From WHSW01 sp963767475 (GTDB lineage Bacteria; Actinomycetota; Thermoleophilia; Solirubrobacterales; 70-9), in NCBI GenBank assembly GCA_963767475.1, contig CAVYEI010000003.1:248001-312000 (forward strand): a DNA stretch of 64,000 nucleotides. The letters are read 5' to 3'. Positions within the stretch are counted from its first letter, which is position 1, and every line of letters starts with the position of its first letter. Below the pieces are notes generated by a model. That model was given only the letters and a program-made list of their open reading frames with translations, made no database searches and was not told the DNA's origin. Made by a program: the position numbers and the translations under genes. Of the stretch, positions 33,847 through 42,704 are shown one piece after another.

Positions 33847-36069
33847 CTACTGGGCGTCGACGTCGACCGAGATCTTGATCCCCTTCAGCCGCCGGGCTCG
33901 CGCCTCCGCGTGGACGGTCTCGCGAACGACCGCCACCGCCGCCGCGCGATCGGGCGCCTTGATCATGATCTGGCGGCGTTCGCGGTCGCGGAGGCGAAAG
34001 CGCGGCGCCGGGCCGATCGCGACAGCTCCCGCGGGCAGGCCCGCATCGAGCGCCTGGCGCAGCTTCAGCGCCGCGCCCTGGAGGCGCTCGCGATCGGGCG
34101 CCGAGAGCTCGATCCGGATCAGGTGCGCGTACGGCGGATAGCCGAGCTCGCGCCGGCGCTCGAGCTCACCGGCGAGGAAACCGGCGGCGTCGTGGGTCGC
34201 GGCGCGGGCGATCGCCTCGGCCTCGGGGGCGAGCGTCTGCACCAGCACGCGGCCGTCGCGATCACCGCGCCCGCTGCGCCCGGCAAGCTGGGCGACCAGG
34301 GCAAAGGTCCGTTCCTCCGCGCGCAGGTCGGGGAAGCGCAGGGTTGAGTCGGCGTCGATGACGACGCCGAGGACGACGTCCGGGAAGTCGTGGCCCTTGG
34401 CCACCATCTGCGTGCCGACGAGGACCCCGGAGTCTGCCTGCTGGAACCGGGCCAGGATCTCGAGGTGGCCACCGGCGCGGGCGGTGGTGTCGGCGTCGAG
34501 GCGAAAGACGGGCAGCGGCGCGACCGCGGCGGCGATCTCGTCCTCGATCCGCTGGCTGCCGGCGCCGGCGCGCGCCAATGTCACCGAGCCGCAATCGGGG
34601 CAGGCCGAGGGCAGGCGCTCGGCGTGGCCGCAGTGGTGACAGCGAAGGCCCTCACCGGCCCTGTGCACGACCAGCGAGACGTCGCAGCGCGGGCACTCGG
34701 CCGCCCAGCCGCAGGATCGGCAGGCGAGGAAGGGGGCCCAGCCGCGGCGGTTGATCAGCACGATCGCCTTCCCGGGCGGGTCCTGCAGGGCCGCCAGTGC
34801 GGCGCGTGCGCGGGGATGGAGCGCTCCCTCACGGCCGTCGCGGCCGCGCATGTCCAGCACCTCGACCGCGGGCAGGTTGCGGCCATCGACGCGGGTCGGG
34901 AGCTCGATCCGCTCGAGCTCGAGCCAGCTCTCCGGTCGCGGGGTCGCCGAGCCCGCGACCAGGCAGGCCCCGGTCACCGCGGCGCGCCGGCGGGCGACCT
35001 CGCGAGCGTCGTAGCGGGGATCGCCCTCCTGCTTGTAGGAGCCGTCGTGCTCCTCGTCGACGACGATCAGACCGAGGCCGGCGATCGGCGCGAAGACCGC
35101 TGAACGCGGGCCGACGCAGATCCGCGCCTCGCCATCGCGCAGGCGATGCCATTCATCGCGGCGCTCGCCGGCGCCGAGGCGCGAGTGCAGGACCGCGACC
35201 CGGTCGCCGAAGCGCGAGGTGAAGCGCGAGACGGCCTGCGGGGTCATCCCGATCTCGGGCACGAGGATGATCACGCCGCGGCCGCGCTCGAGCGCCGCCT
35301 CGGCCGCGGCGAGGTAGACCTCGGTCTTGCCCGATCCGGTGACCCCGTGCAGGAGCAGCTCGCCGCCCTGCGAGGCGTCAGCCGAGCCGCGCCGCTGTTG
35401 AGGCGCCTTATTCCAGTCGAGGCCGGCGACGATCCGCATCACCGCCGCGGCCTGGGCCGGGTTGAGCTCGACGCGCGCCGCCGGGGCGCCGATCGCGGCC
35501 GAGCTCGGTCGCCTGCGCACGCGGCGCTCGCCGAGCTCGACCAGGCCGCGGCGCTCGAGCCGCAGCAGCGCGTCGCGCCCGACCCCCGCCGCGGCGAGCT
35601 CAGCGCCCCCGAGCTCGCTTCCGCTCGCGGTCAGCAGCTCCAGCGCCCGCCGCTGAACCGACCCCAGCCCGCCCGTTTCCAGGGCCTGCCCGGCGCCGGC
35701 CGCGGCAAGCGCCGTGGTCTCCGTGCGGGCAGCCGTCTGCCCGCGGGCCGAGCCGGTCCCGGGCGGCAGCACGAGCTCGAGCCCACGAGCCGGCGTCGAG
35801 CAGTACTCGTTGGCGACCCAGAGCCCGAGCTCGACCAGCTCCGCCGGCACGCCGGCCTCGAGCGCGGCGATCGGCTCGGCCAGCCGCTCGGCCGGCAGGG
35901 CGCTGCGCTCGGCGAGCTCGACCACGACCCCGAGCAGCCGCTGGTGGCCGAACGGGACCTCGAGCAGGGTTCCGACGGCGACCTCGCCGAGGCGCTCCGG
36001 GAGCAGGTAGTCATACGGCCCGCGCAGGGCGCGGGCGGTCGTCAGCGGCTCGACCCGGGCGATCGACAT
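33847..36069 (-). CDS. priA: Primosomal protein N' (replication restart helicase PriA) with repeat-derived insert
   Basis: The roughly 740-residue protein has the PriA layout: N-terminal DNA-binding domain, helicase with HGVTGSGKTEVYLAA and VDEEHDGSYKQ, and a zinc module made of CRSCGWAAECPRCD and CHHCG...CPDCG. It reloads the replisome at stalled forks. Just before Walker A, about 14 residues (NKAPQQRRGSADAS) are encoded by a family B repeat. ATG 36069 is preferred; GTG 36087 is possible. Confidence 0.94.
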   Translation of the reverse strand: MSIARVEPLTTARALRGPYDYLLPERLGEVAVGTLLEVPFGHQRLLGVVVELAERSALPAERLAEPIAALEAGVPAELVELGLWVANEYCSTPARGLELVLPPGTGSARGQTAARTETTALAAAGAGQALETGGLGSVQRRALELLTASGSELGGAELAAAGVGRDALLRLERRGLVELGERRVRRRPSSAAIGAPAARVELNPAQAAAVMRIVAGLDWNKAPQQRRGSADASQGGELLLHGVTGSGKTEVYLAAAEAALERGRGVIILVPEIGMTPQAVSRFTSRFGDRVAVLHSRLGAGERRDEWHRLRDGEARICVGPRSAVFAPIAGLGLIVVDEEHDGSYKQEGDPRYDAREVARRRAAVTGACLVAGSATPRPESWLELERIELPTRVDGRNLPAVEVLDMRGRDGREGALHPRARAALAALQDPPGKAIVLINRRGWAPFLACRSCGWAAECPRCDVSLVVHRAGEGLRCHHCGHAERLPSACPDCGSVTLARAGAGSQRIEDEIAAAVAPLPVFRLDADTTARAGGHLEILARFQQADSGVLVGTQMVAKGHDFPDVVLGVVIDADSTLRFPDLRAEERTFALVAQLAGRSGRGDRDGRVLVQTLAPEAEAIARAATHDAAGFLAGELERRRELGYPPYAHLIRIELSAPDRERLQGAALKLRQALDAGLPAGAVAIGPAPRFRLRDRERRQIMIKAPDRAAAVAVVRETVHAEARARRLKGIKISVDVDAQ
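35371..35413 (+). repeat. Family B hairpin repeat, copy 3 (in frame in priA)
   Basis: GCCGAGCCGCGCCGCTGTTG followed by AGGCGCCTTATTCC gives the hairpin GCGCC - GCTGTTGA - GGCGC, the same stem as copies 1 and 4 with one loop change. The 5' GAAGCGAAG part is missing. On the priA sense strand it reads NKAPQQRRGSADAS; this frame avoids the TAA used by ribH in copy 2. Confidence 0.75.
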
Positions 36070-36146
36070 CGGCGCCAGCGTAGGCACGGGCGCGGACGAC
36101 GGCGCGCACTCTGCCCGGCGCCCCCGGTCCGTTTACACTGCCGCGC

Positions 36147-36674
36147 GTGGCGCCAAAGCTCCATCCCGGCGAGCAGATTCTGTACGAGGGACACCCGTCG
36201 TGGCGGGCGATCCTCGACTTCTACATCAAGGGGATCCTGGCGACCGCGGTCGTCTGCCTGCTGGTGGCGCTCGCCACGGGCGTGATCGGCGACGAGACCA
36301 ACAGCGGCCTGGTCACGATCATCGCCCTTGTCGGTGTCGCGGGGACGATCCTGATCGGCTTCATCAAGCGGGTCGCGACCAGCTACACGATCACCAACCG
36401 CCGCCTGCACATCAAGCGCGGAATCGTCTCGCGGACGATCCAGGAGACCCGCCTGGAGCGGGTTCAGAACGTCAACTACCAGCAGAGCGTGCTTCAGCGA
36501 ATGCTGCAGATCGGCAACGTCGACTTCGACACCGCCGCCGGCGACGACTACAACTTCGTCTTCAGCGGCGTCGCCGACCCCGGCGACGTGGTCCACATGG
36601 TCGACGACGCGACCCGTCGTGGCGGCGTCGAGGGGCTCGGCGACGAGCCCGCGGAACCGACGCCGACCGCCTAA
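36147..36674 (+). CDS. Membrane protein with bacterial PH (bPH2/YdbS-like) domain
   Basis: The 175-residue protein starts at GTG. LHPGEQILYEGHPSWRAI precedes two membrane helices (about 28-75: ILATAVVCLLVALATGVIG and VTIIALVGVAGTILIGFI), then the PH-like domain with SYTITNRRLHIKRGIVSRTI. Function is unknown in this family. It is flanked by divergent priA and convergent metK; its TAA overlaps the metK stop. Confidence 0.85.
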   Translation: MAPKLHPGEQILYEGHPSWRAILDFYIKGILATAVVCLLVALATGVIGDETNSGLVTIIALVGVAGTILIGFIKRVATSYTITNRRLHIKRGIVSRTIQETRLERVQNVNYQQSVLQRMLQIGNVDFDTAAGDDYNFVFSGVADPGDVVHMVDDATRRGGVEGLGDEPAEPTPTA

Positions 36675-37918
36675 GCGACCCCTGCTGCCTCGCCCAGGCC
36701 GGCGGCCGCGCGCAGCGCTTCGGCGCGGTCGGTCCGCTCCCAGGTGAAGTCGTGGTCGTCGCGACCGAAGTGGCCGTAGGCGGCGGTCTTCTGGTAGATC
36801 GGCCGGTGCAGGCGCAGCTCCTGGCGAAAGGACCCGGGCCGGAGGTCGAAATGCTCGTCGACGAGATCGCGGATCTGCGAGCGCGAGATCTTCTCGGTGC
36901 CGAAGGTCTCGACCATGACGCTGACCGGGTGGGCGACGCCGATGGCGTAGGCGACCTGGACCTCGCAGCGGTCGGCGAGCCCGGCGGCGACCACGTTCTT
37001 GGCCACCCAGCGGGCCGCGTAGGCGGCCGAGCGGTCGACCTTCGACGGGTCCTTGCCGGAGAAGGCGCCGCCGCCATGGCGGGCCATGCCGCCGTAGGTG
37101 TCGACGATGATCTTGCGCCCGGTGAGGCCGGCGTCGCCGACCGGGCCGCCGATCACGAAGCGACCGGTCGGATTGACGAGGAAGTTCTGCTTCGTGTTCA
37201 GCTTGCGCTCGTCGTAGAGCTCCGCGGGAAGCACCGGGTGCAGGACGTGCTCCCAGAGGTCGGGCCGGATCAGGGTGTCGCAGTCGACCCCGTCGCGGTG
37301 CTGGGTCGAGATCAGCACCTTCTCGATCTCGATCGGCTGGCCGTTCTCGTAGCGGACCGTGACCTGGGTCTTGCCGTCGGGACGCAGGTAGGGGACCACC
37401 TCTCCCTTGCGGATCTCGGCCAGGCGCTGGGCGAGCTTGTGGGCGAGCGAGATCGGCATCGGCATCAGCTCCGGCGTCTCGCGGCTTGCGTAGCCGAACA
37501 TCATCCCCTGGTCGCCCGCCCCGTCGACGTCGAGGACGTCGTCGTCGGCCGGGTCGGTGCGCGACTCGAGCGCCTGGTCGACGCCCTGGGCGATATCCGG
37601 CGACTGCTTGTCGATCGCGTTGATCACCGCGCACGAGTCGGCGGAGAAGCCGAGGTCGGCGTCGGTGTAGCCGATCTTGCGGATCGTCTCGCGGGCGATC
37701 TGCGGGATGTCGACGTAGGTGCTGGTCGAGATCTCTCCCGAGACCAGGACGAGCCCGGTGTTGACGAGCGTCTCGCAGGCGACGCGACCGGTCGGGTCGT
37801 CGGCGAGCACGGCGTCGAGGACGCCGTCGGAGATCTGGTCGGCGACCTTGTCCGGGTGCCCCTCGGTCACCGATTCGGATGTGAACAGGTACTCGTTATC
37901 GCCAAGCTTGGAAGTCAT
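36671..37918 (-). CDS. metK: S-adenosylmethionine synthetase
   Basis: The 415-residue enzyme makes SAM from methionine and ATP. FTSESVTEGHPDKVADQISD, the ATP-binding GAGDQGMMFGYA and the GGGAFSGKDPSKVDRSAAY loop are diagnostic. Length is normal. The next upstream gene (der operon, DUF3352) ends 38 bp away, leaving no room for a SAM riboswitch. Confidence 0.97.
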   Translation of the reverse strand: MTSKLGDNEYLFTSESVTEGHPDKVADQISDGVLDAVLADDPTGRVACETLVNTGLVLVSGEISTSTYVDIPQIARETIRKIGYTDADLGFSADSCAVINAIDKQSPDIAQGVDQALESRTDPADDDVLDVDGAGDQGMMFGYASRETPELMPMPISLAHKLAQRLAEIRKGEVVPYLRPDGKTQVTVRYENGQPIEIEKVLISTQHRDGVDCDTLIRPDLWEHVLHPVLPAELYDERKLNTKQNFLVNPTGRFVIGGPVGDAGLTGRKIIVDTYGGMARHGGGAFSGKDPSKVDRSAAYAARWVAKNVVAAGLADRCEVQVAYAIGVAHPVSVMVETFGTEKISRSQIRDLVDEHFDLRPGSFRQELRLHRPIYQKTAAYGHFGRDDHDFTWERTDRAEALRAAAGLGEAAGVA

Positions 37919-37956
37919 ATGCGGGCCAAGGTTAGACGGATGCGACGCGCGGATCG

Positions 37957-39849
37957 TCAGTCGCCGGGCGCCGGCAACGGAGGCTGCTGATCCTCGGCCG
38001 CCGGCGGGTCGCCGATCAGCAGGTGAGCGTCGGTCGCCAGCAGGTCGTCGGCGTTCGAGACCGACAGGGCGAGGGCGTCGAGGCGGCGGAAGTCACCGGC
38101 GAAGACCGCGTACAACGGGTCCTCGGCGAGGCCGGCCTGCTCGCCGGTGGTGACCAGGCCGCCGAGGTCGAGGTAGGCGAGCAGCGAGAGCTCGCCGGGG
38201 AAGTCCTCGGTTGCCCGCTCGTATCGCCCCTGTTGATCGAGACCGCCATCACCCTCGATCAGCCCGGTGACGCCGAGCGGGTCGGTGGCGACCGCGGCGA
38301 TGCCGTCGAAGACCGCGTAGGTGAGCTCGACGGTCGGCGAGACCCGCAGGCTGTTGGTCTGGACGCCGGAGATCTCCTCCTGGTCGAAGGTCTGCGACTG
38401 CAGGTCGTCGCCCGGGTCCGCGGCGTCCGCAAGCGGCTTCTGCAGCCCGGCGAGAGCCTCGCGCGCCGCGTCCTCGTCGACCCCGTCGGCGGCGAACAAC
38501 ACGTACGGGAGCGAGCTCGCCACCGCGTCCCCTTCCGAGGCGGTCGCGGGCTCGAGCGCGAACGCGGCCTCGTCGCCGAAGGCCCCGAGCAGCTCGCGCT
38601 CGATGTCGACGTTGCCCTCACGGCGCAGGGTCTCGACGAGGTCGTCGAACCCGGCCACGATTCCGGGCGCCTGGGCGCTCGCCTGCGAGAGCAGGGCGGT
38701 GACCGTCTCGGCCGGTGCGCCGATGCCCAGATACGCGAGCGTGTCCGGGCGCAAGCGCTCGGGCAGCTCGGGCTCGAACGGCGGGAAGGCGGCGAAGAAG
38801 CTCGGCGACGACTTCTCGCGCTCGGGGTCGAGCTCGCTGCGCACGGCGAGCTCGAGCGCGTCCTCGTCGGCGCTCAGCGAGGCTGCGACGCCGCGGCTGG
38901 CGCCCGGCGCGATCACCGGCGTCAGCGTCCCGAGGATGCCGGTGTCGGCGGCGACCAGGTCGTCGATCCCGTCCTCGGAGATCCAGACCTCGGCGAAGCG
39001 ACGGTCGGGCAGCTGGTCGCGAATCTCGATCGCGATCGGATCGTCGGCCAGCGACTCGGCGCCGTCGGCACCGGTGGCGGTCGCGATCACCTCGCGCACG
39101 CCGTCCTCGGTGCCGATCGCGAGGAAGCCCTCCACCTGTGCGGTCGAGACGTCGCGCTGGTCGGTGCTCACCTCCACTCCCTCGTAGTCGACGGTCTGCA
39201 CCTGGCCGACGGCCAGCGAGCTGGCGTACTCGGTCGCGCCTTCGGCGTCCGCCACCTCGAGCAGGTCGACGCGCTCGGGGACGAGGCTCGTGCCCCCGAG
39301 GACCGCGAGCGCGGCCTCGCCGCCGAACCACGGCCGCACCTCCCGCTCGAAGTCGGGCGGCGCTCCGCCCGGACCCGGGATCAGAGCCAGGCTCCGATCC
39401 GCGATCTGGCCGCCGAACTTGGGCAACTGGCCGGCGAGCTCGGCGGCGGCGGCGTACTCGTCGGTGTCCGGGTCGAGGTTCGCGTGCACGTAGGCGAGCG
39501 CCGTCGCCGGCACCAGGTCCTCGGCGTCCTCGGCCGGCGGGCAGCCGTCGCCGCCGGGGAACTGGCAGGGCAGGTTCGGGACCACGGCGGAGAAGAAGAC
39601 CAGCAGCAGCGCCACGACTACCAGCGCGGCGACCAGCCGGCGACGCGCGATCACAGACAGTGAGTGCCAGAAGCCGGCGATCCCGTGCCCGATCGAAACC
39701 GGGATCCGGATCAGCAGCCCGCCGGTCGTTCGCGCCGCCCGGCCGAGGAAGCGGCCGACCACGTAGGCGACGTCGCCGACCGCGTAGCGGATGCTTCGCA
39801 GACGCTTGCTGATTGCTGCCGGGATCTCACCCGCCGACGGCTTGCGCAC
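37957..39849 (-). CDS. DUF3352 membrane-anchored protein
   Basis: The 630-residue protein starts at GTG. After a basic cytosolic segment it has one membrane helix (about 70-92, RLVAALVVVALLLVFFSAVV), then a large extracytoplasmic region matching DUF3352, with VPATALAYVHANLDPDTDEY and regular EADAxxAL repeats. No catalytic motif is known for the family. A 22-bp gap separates it from der. Confidence 0.82.
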   Translation of the reverse strand: MRKPSAGEIPAAISKRLRSIRYAVGDVAYVVGRFLGRAARTTGGLLIRIPVSIGHGIAGFWHSLSVIARRRLVAALVVVALLLVFFSAVVPNLPCQFPGGDGCPPAEDAEDLVPATALAYVHANLDPDTDEYAAAAELAGQLPKFGGQIADRSLALIPGPGGAPPDFEREVRPWFGGEAALAVLGGTSLVPERVDLLEVADAEGATEYASSLAVGQVQTVDYEGVEVSTDQRDVSTAQVEGFLAIGTEDGVREVIATATGADGAESLADDPIAIEIRDQLPDRRFAEVWISEDGIDDLVAADTGILGTLTPVIAPGASRGVAASLSADEDALELAVRSELDPEREKSSPSFFAAFPPFEPELPERLRPDTLAYLGIGAPAETVTALLSQASAQAPGIVAGFDDLVETLRREGNVDIERELLGAFGDEAAFALEPATASEGDAVASSLPYVLFAADGVDEDAAREALAGLQKPLADAADPGDDLQSQTFDQEEISGVQTNSLRVSPTVELTYAVFDGIAAVATDPLGVTGLIEGDGGLDQQGRYERATEDFPGELSLLAYLDLGGLVTTGEQAGLAEDPLYAVFAGDFRRLDALALSVSNADDLLATDAHLLIGDPPAAEDQQPPLPAPGD

Positions 39850-39871
39850 TAGTGATCCTTCACCGCGCGTT

Positions 39872-41263
39872 TTATACCGCCGCGCCAGCCCCCCGGCGTG
39901 ATCTCTGCTTCTTGGGGATGAAATCGATCACCAGCGGCACGCCCTCGAGCTCGTAGCGTTCGCGCATCCGGTTCTCGAGGTGATAGGCCCAGTCGCGGGT
40001 GATCAGACGCCGGTCGTTGACCTGGATCGCGAACCGCGGCGGCCGGGTGCCGACCTGGGCAGCGTAGTAGAGACGCAGTCGCTTGCCCCGCTTCTGTGGC
40101 GGCGGGTGGGTGGCTACGACCTCGCCGAGGAACCGGTTCAGCTCCGGGGTCGGGATCCGCTCGGAGCGCCGGTCGGCGAGCGCGATCGCCCGCTCGAGCA
40201 GCTTCGGCACGCCGCGACCGCTGAGCGCCGAGCAGGCGATCACCGGCGGCCGCTGGCGGATCCGCTTCGCCAGCCGCGCCTTCGCGTCCTTCAAAAAAAG
40301 GCCTCCCACGTCCTCGGCTCCGCCTCCGGGCGTGTTCGGGTTTTCTGAGACTACGTCCCACTTGTTGAGCGCCACGAGCGTCGAGCAGCCCGTCTTCATC
40401 GCCAGCTCGGCGACCCGCAGGTCCTCGGCCGTGATCCCCTCGGAGGCGTCACAGACCACCAGCGCCACGTCGGCGCGCTCGGCGGCGCGCTCGGAGCGAA
40501 GCTGGGCGTAGTAGTCGACCGTCCCGGCGACCTTTGTCCGCCGGCGGATCCCGGCGGTGTCGATCAGGGTCACGGGGCGGCCGTCGAGCTCGAGCCGGGT
40601 GTCGATCGAGTCGCGGGTGGTGCCCGCGATCTCGGAGACGATCACCCGCTGCGAACCGAGGAAGGCGTTGACGAGTGACGACTTGCCGACGTTCGGCCTG
40701 CCGATCACGGCCACGGCGACGGGCTCCGCGCCCACCTCCGGCAACTCCACCGCGGCCTCTCGCGCGAGCTCGGCCAGGCGGTCGAGCAGATCGCCCGAGC
40801 CGCGGCCATGGGTGGCGGAGACGCCGATCGGCTCGCCGAGGCCGAGCGCGTTGAGCTCCGCCGCCAGCGGCTCCTCGTTGTCGCTGTCGACCTTGTTCGC
40901 GACCACGACCAGGGGCATGTCCGCGCGCCGCAGGATCTCGGCGACCTCGGCGTCGCCCTGGCGCAGGCCCGCTCGGGCGTCGAGCACGATCGCGACCGCG
41001 TCGGCGTCGGCGATCGCCTCACGCGCCTGGCCCTGGACCGCCCGCGATAGCGAGTCACCGGCCTCGAGGTCGACGCCGCCGGTGTCGATCAGCTCGAAGC
41101 GAACGCCGTTCCATTCACATTCCAGCGCCTTGCGGTCGCGGGTCACGCCCGCCTGCTTGTGAACCACGGCCTCGCGCCCGCCGACCAGCCGGTTGACGAG
41201 CGTCGACTTGCCGACGTTGGGAAAGCCGACCACGGCGATCCGCGGCAACCGTGCCTCCCGCAC
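39872..41263 (-). CDS. der: Ribosome biogenesis GTPase Der (EngA) with repeat-derived insert
   Basis: The 463-residue protein has tandem G domains (GFPNVGKSTLVNRL at 13-26 and GRPNVGKSSLVNAF at 188-201) and a C-terminal KH-like domain, and acts in 50S assembly. Right after the second G4 motif NKWD (300-303) the loop carries ENPNTPGGGAEDVGGLF, encoded by a family A repeat, where other Der proteins have a short variable loop. The start is GTG. It lies 3 bp downstream of cmk, a common pairing. Confidence 0.94.
   Translation of the reverse strand: MREARLPRIAVVGFPNVGKSTLVNRLVGGREAVVHKQAGVTRDRKALECEWNGVRFELIDTGGVDLEAGDSLSRAVQGQAREAIADADAVAIVLDARAGLRQGDAEVAEILRRADMPLVVVANKVDSDNEEPLAAELNALGLGEPIGVSATHGRGSGDLLDRLAELAREAAVELPEVGAEPVAVAVIGRPNVGKSSLVNAFLGSQRVIVSEIAGTTRDSIDTRLELDGRPVTLIDTAGIRRRTKVAGTVDYYAQLRSERAAERADVALVVCDASEGITAEDLRVAELAMKTGCSTLVALNKWDVVSENPNTPGGGAEDVGGLFLKDAKARLAKRIRQRPPVIACSALSGRGVPKLLERAIALADRRSERIPTPELNRFLGEVVATHPPPQKRGKRLRLYYAAQVGTRPPRFAIQVNDRRLITRDWAYHLENRMRERYELEGVPLVIDFIPKKQRSRRGAGAAV
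40293..40344 (-). repeat. Family A hairpin repeat, copy 3 (in frame in der)
   Basis: CCCACGTCCTCGGCTCCGCC with CCGGGCGTGTTCGGGTTTT is the plus-strand sequence. Seven A at 40293-40299 become seven T after the stem in the gene-sense direction. An AAAA/TTTT pairing extends the palindrome. It encodes NTPGGGAEDVGG in Der. Confidence 0.83.
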
Positions 41264-41266
41264 GGC

Positions 41267-41905
41267 CTACCCCAGCCCGCGCTCGCGCGCGATCTCGACC
41301 ACGCGCTCGACCACCTCGGGAACCGAGAAGCCGGTGGTATCGAGCTCGACCGCGTCGTCGGCCGCCCGCAGCGCACCGTGGTCGCGGTCGCGGTCGCGCT
41401 GATCGCGCGCGGCCTGCGCCGCCAGCACCTCGGCGACGGGCGTTCCGGTCTCGGCGGCGCGGCGGCGCGCTCGTTCCGAGTCGCTGGCCGAGAGGAAGAC
41501 TTTGAGCGGCGCCTCGGGGCTGACCACGGTGCCGATGTCGCGGCCCTCGGCCACGTAGCGGCCCGCCGCGATCAGCTCGCGCTGGCGCTCGACCATCGCC
41601 GCGCGCACACCGGGATGGATCGAGACGCGCGAGGCAGCTTCGGTCACCTCGGGCGAGCGCAGGGCCTCGCTCACGTCCTCGCCCGCGAGCGTCACCTTGG
41701 GCCCGTCGAAGCCGATCGCGAGCCCGCGGCTCAGCATCGAGAGGGCGGCGTCGTCGTCGAGGTCGATGCCGGCTCGCAACGCGGCCAGGGCGACGCTGCG
41801 GTACATCGCCCCGGAATCGAGGTAGGTGAAGCCGAGCGCGGCGGCGACGCCGCGCGCGACGGTTGACTTGCCGGCCCCGGCGGGACCATCGATCGCAATC
41901 ACCAT
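41267..41905 (-). CDS. cmk: Cytidylate kinase
   Basis: The 212-residue enzyme phosphorylates CMP and dCMP. MVIAIDGPAGAGKSTVARGV carries the P-loop, followed by YLDSGAMYRSVALAALR and VAEGRDIGTVV, the CMP-binding signatures. ATG 41905 gives the family's usual N terminus; the longer frame upstream is spurious. It probably forms an operon with der and the DUF3352 gene. Confidence 0.95.
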   Translation of the reverse strand: MVIAIDGPAGAGKSTVARGVAAALGFTYLDSGAMYRSVALAALRAGIDLDDDAALSMLSRGLAIGFDGPKVTLAGEDVSEALRSPEVTEAASRVSIHPGVRAAMVERQRELIAAGRYVAEGRDIGTVVSPEAPLKVFLSASDSERARRRAAETGTPVAEVLAAQAARDQRDRDRDHGALRAADDAVELDTTGFSVPEVVERVVEIARERGLG

Positions 41906-41932
41906 GGCGGCGGTGAGGATAGGCTGCCTGAG

Positions 41933-42268
41933 ATGGAGAGTTGGGAGATCACCAAGCTCGAGGTGGATCGCCACCACCCGCAGGTGCTCACCTCAGACGA
42001 CGAGGGGCGGGCGATCGTGCTCGAGCTCCCGGCCGGCGAGCGCCTCGGCGAGCACCAGGTTCACGAGCGGGCCTGGCTGCTGGTGATCTCCGGCGCGATC
42101 GAGATCTCCGACCCGGGCGGCGAGACCGTCGCCGGAGGCGCCGGGCTGCTGGCGGTATTCGACCCCAACGAGCGCCACGAGGTCGCCGCGAGCGAGGACG
42201 CGCGCCTGCTGCTGCTGCTCTCCCCCTGGCCGGGCGAGGGCCACCCCTCGAACCACGACGCCGACTGA
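41933..42268 (+). CDS. Cupin-domain protein
   Basis: The 111-residue protein folds as a small cupin barrel: ELPAGERLGEHQVHERAWLL, then ISGAIEISDPGGETVAGGAG, then FDPNERHEVAASEDARLL. Histidines in both motifs could bind a metal. Target or substrate unknown. It is divergent from cmk (27 bp between the starts) and is followed by a small unknown gene 10 bp downstream. Confidence 0.8.
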   Translation: MESWEITKLEVDRHHPQVLTSDDEGRAIVLELPAGERLGEHQVHERAWLLVISGAIEISDPGGETVAGGAGLLAVFDPNERHEVAASEDARLLLLLSPWPGEGHPSNHDAD

Positions 42269-42278
42269 GGCGCCCGCA

Positions 42279-42704
42279 ATGGGCATGTTCAAGGACCTGT
42301 TCAAGCTCACCCGAGAGGCGCAGGAGCTGAAGCGAAACACGCCGACGCCGAGCATGGGCGAGATGGTCGGCCAGCTGCGCGAGACGGTGGAGGGCATCAA
42401 CGCCCAGCAGGGCGACTCGGCGCGGCTGCTCGCCGAGGGGATCCCGGGCACGGCGATCATCCGCGAGATGGGCACGCCCGAACGCGGCGCGACCTGGTTC
42501 AACCTGATGCTCGACCTCGAGGTCCACCCCCGCACCCGCGACCCCTACCGGGTCGCGAACGAGTACCTCGTCCCGGGCGCGGTGCCGCTCGAGCCGGGCC
42601 TCGAGCTACCGGTGATGATCGACCCCGACGACCCGGCGAAGCTGGCGATCGACTGGGGCAGGGCGCCGCAGGGTCCGGCGCTGGGGCAGATCAGGCCGGT
42701 GTGA
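42279..42704 (+). CDS. Protein of unknown function
   Basis: The 141-residue protein is not recognised. It begins MGMFKDLFKLTREAQELKRN; the second Met at codon 3 is an alternative start. The C-terminal half, MLDLEVHPRTRDPYRVANEY onward, resembles a small beta barrel found in actinobacterial proteins that often carry SHOCT-like tails, but no firm assignment is made. It overlaps aroA by 14 bp tail-to-tail. Confidence 0.65.
   Translation: MGMFKDLFKLTREAQELKRNTPTPSMGEMVGQLRETVEGINAQQGDSARLLAEGIPGTAIIREMGTPERGATWFNLMLDLEVHPRTRDPYRVANEYLVPGAVPLEPGLELPVMIDPDDPAKLAIDWGRAPQGPALGQIRPV

Noticed and set aside
37919..37956. SAM riboswitch before metK
   Set aside because: Only 38 bp separate metK from the next gene, with no conserved SAM motif.
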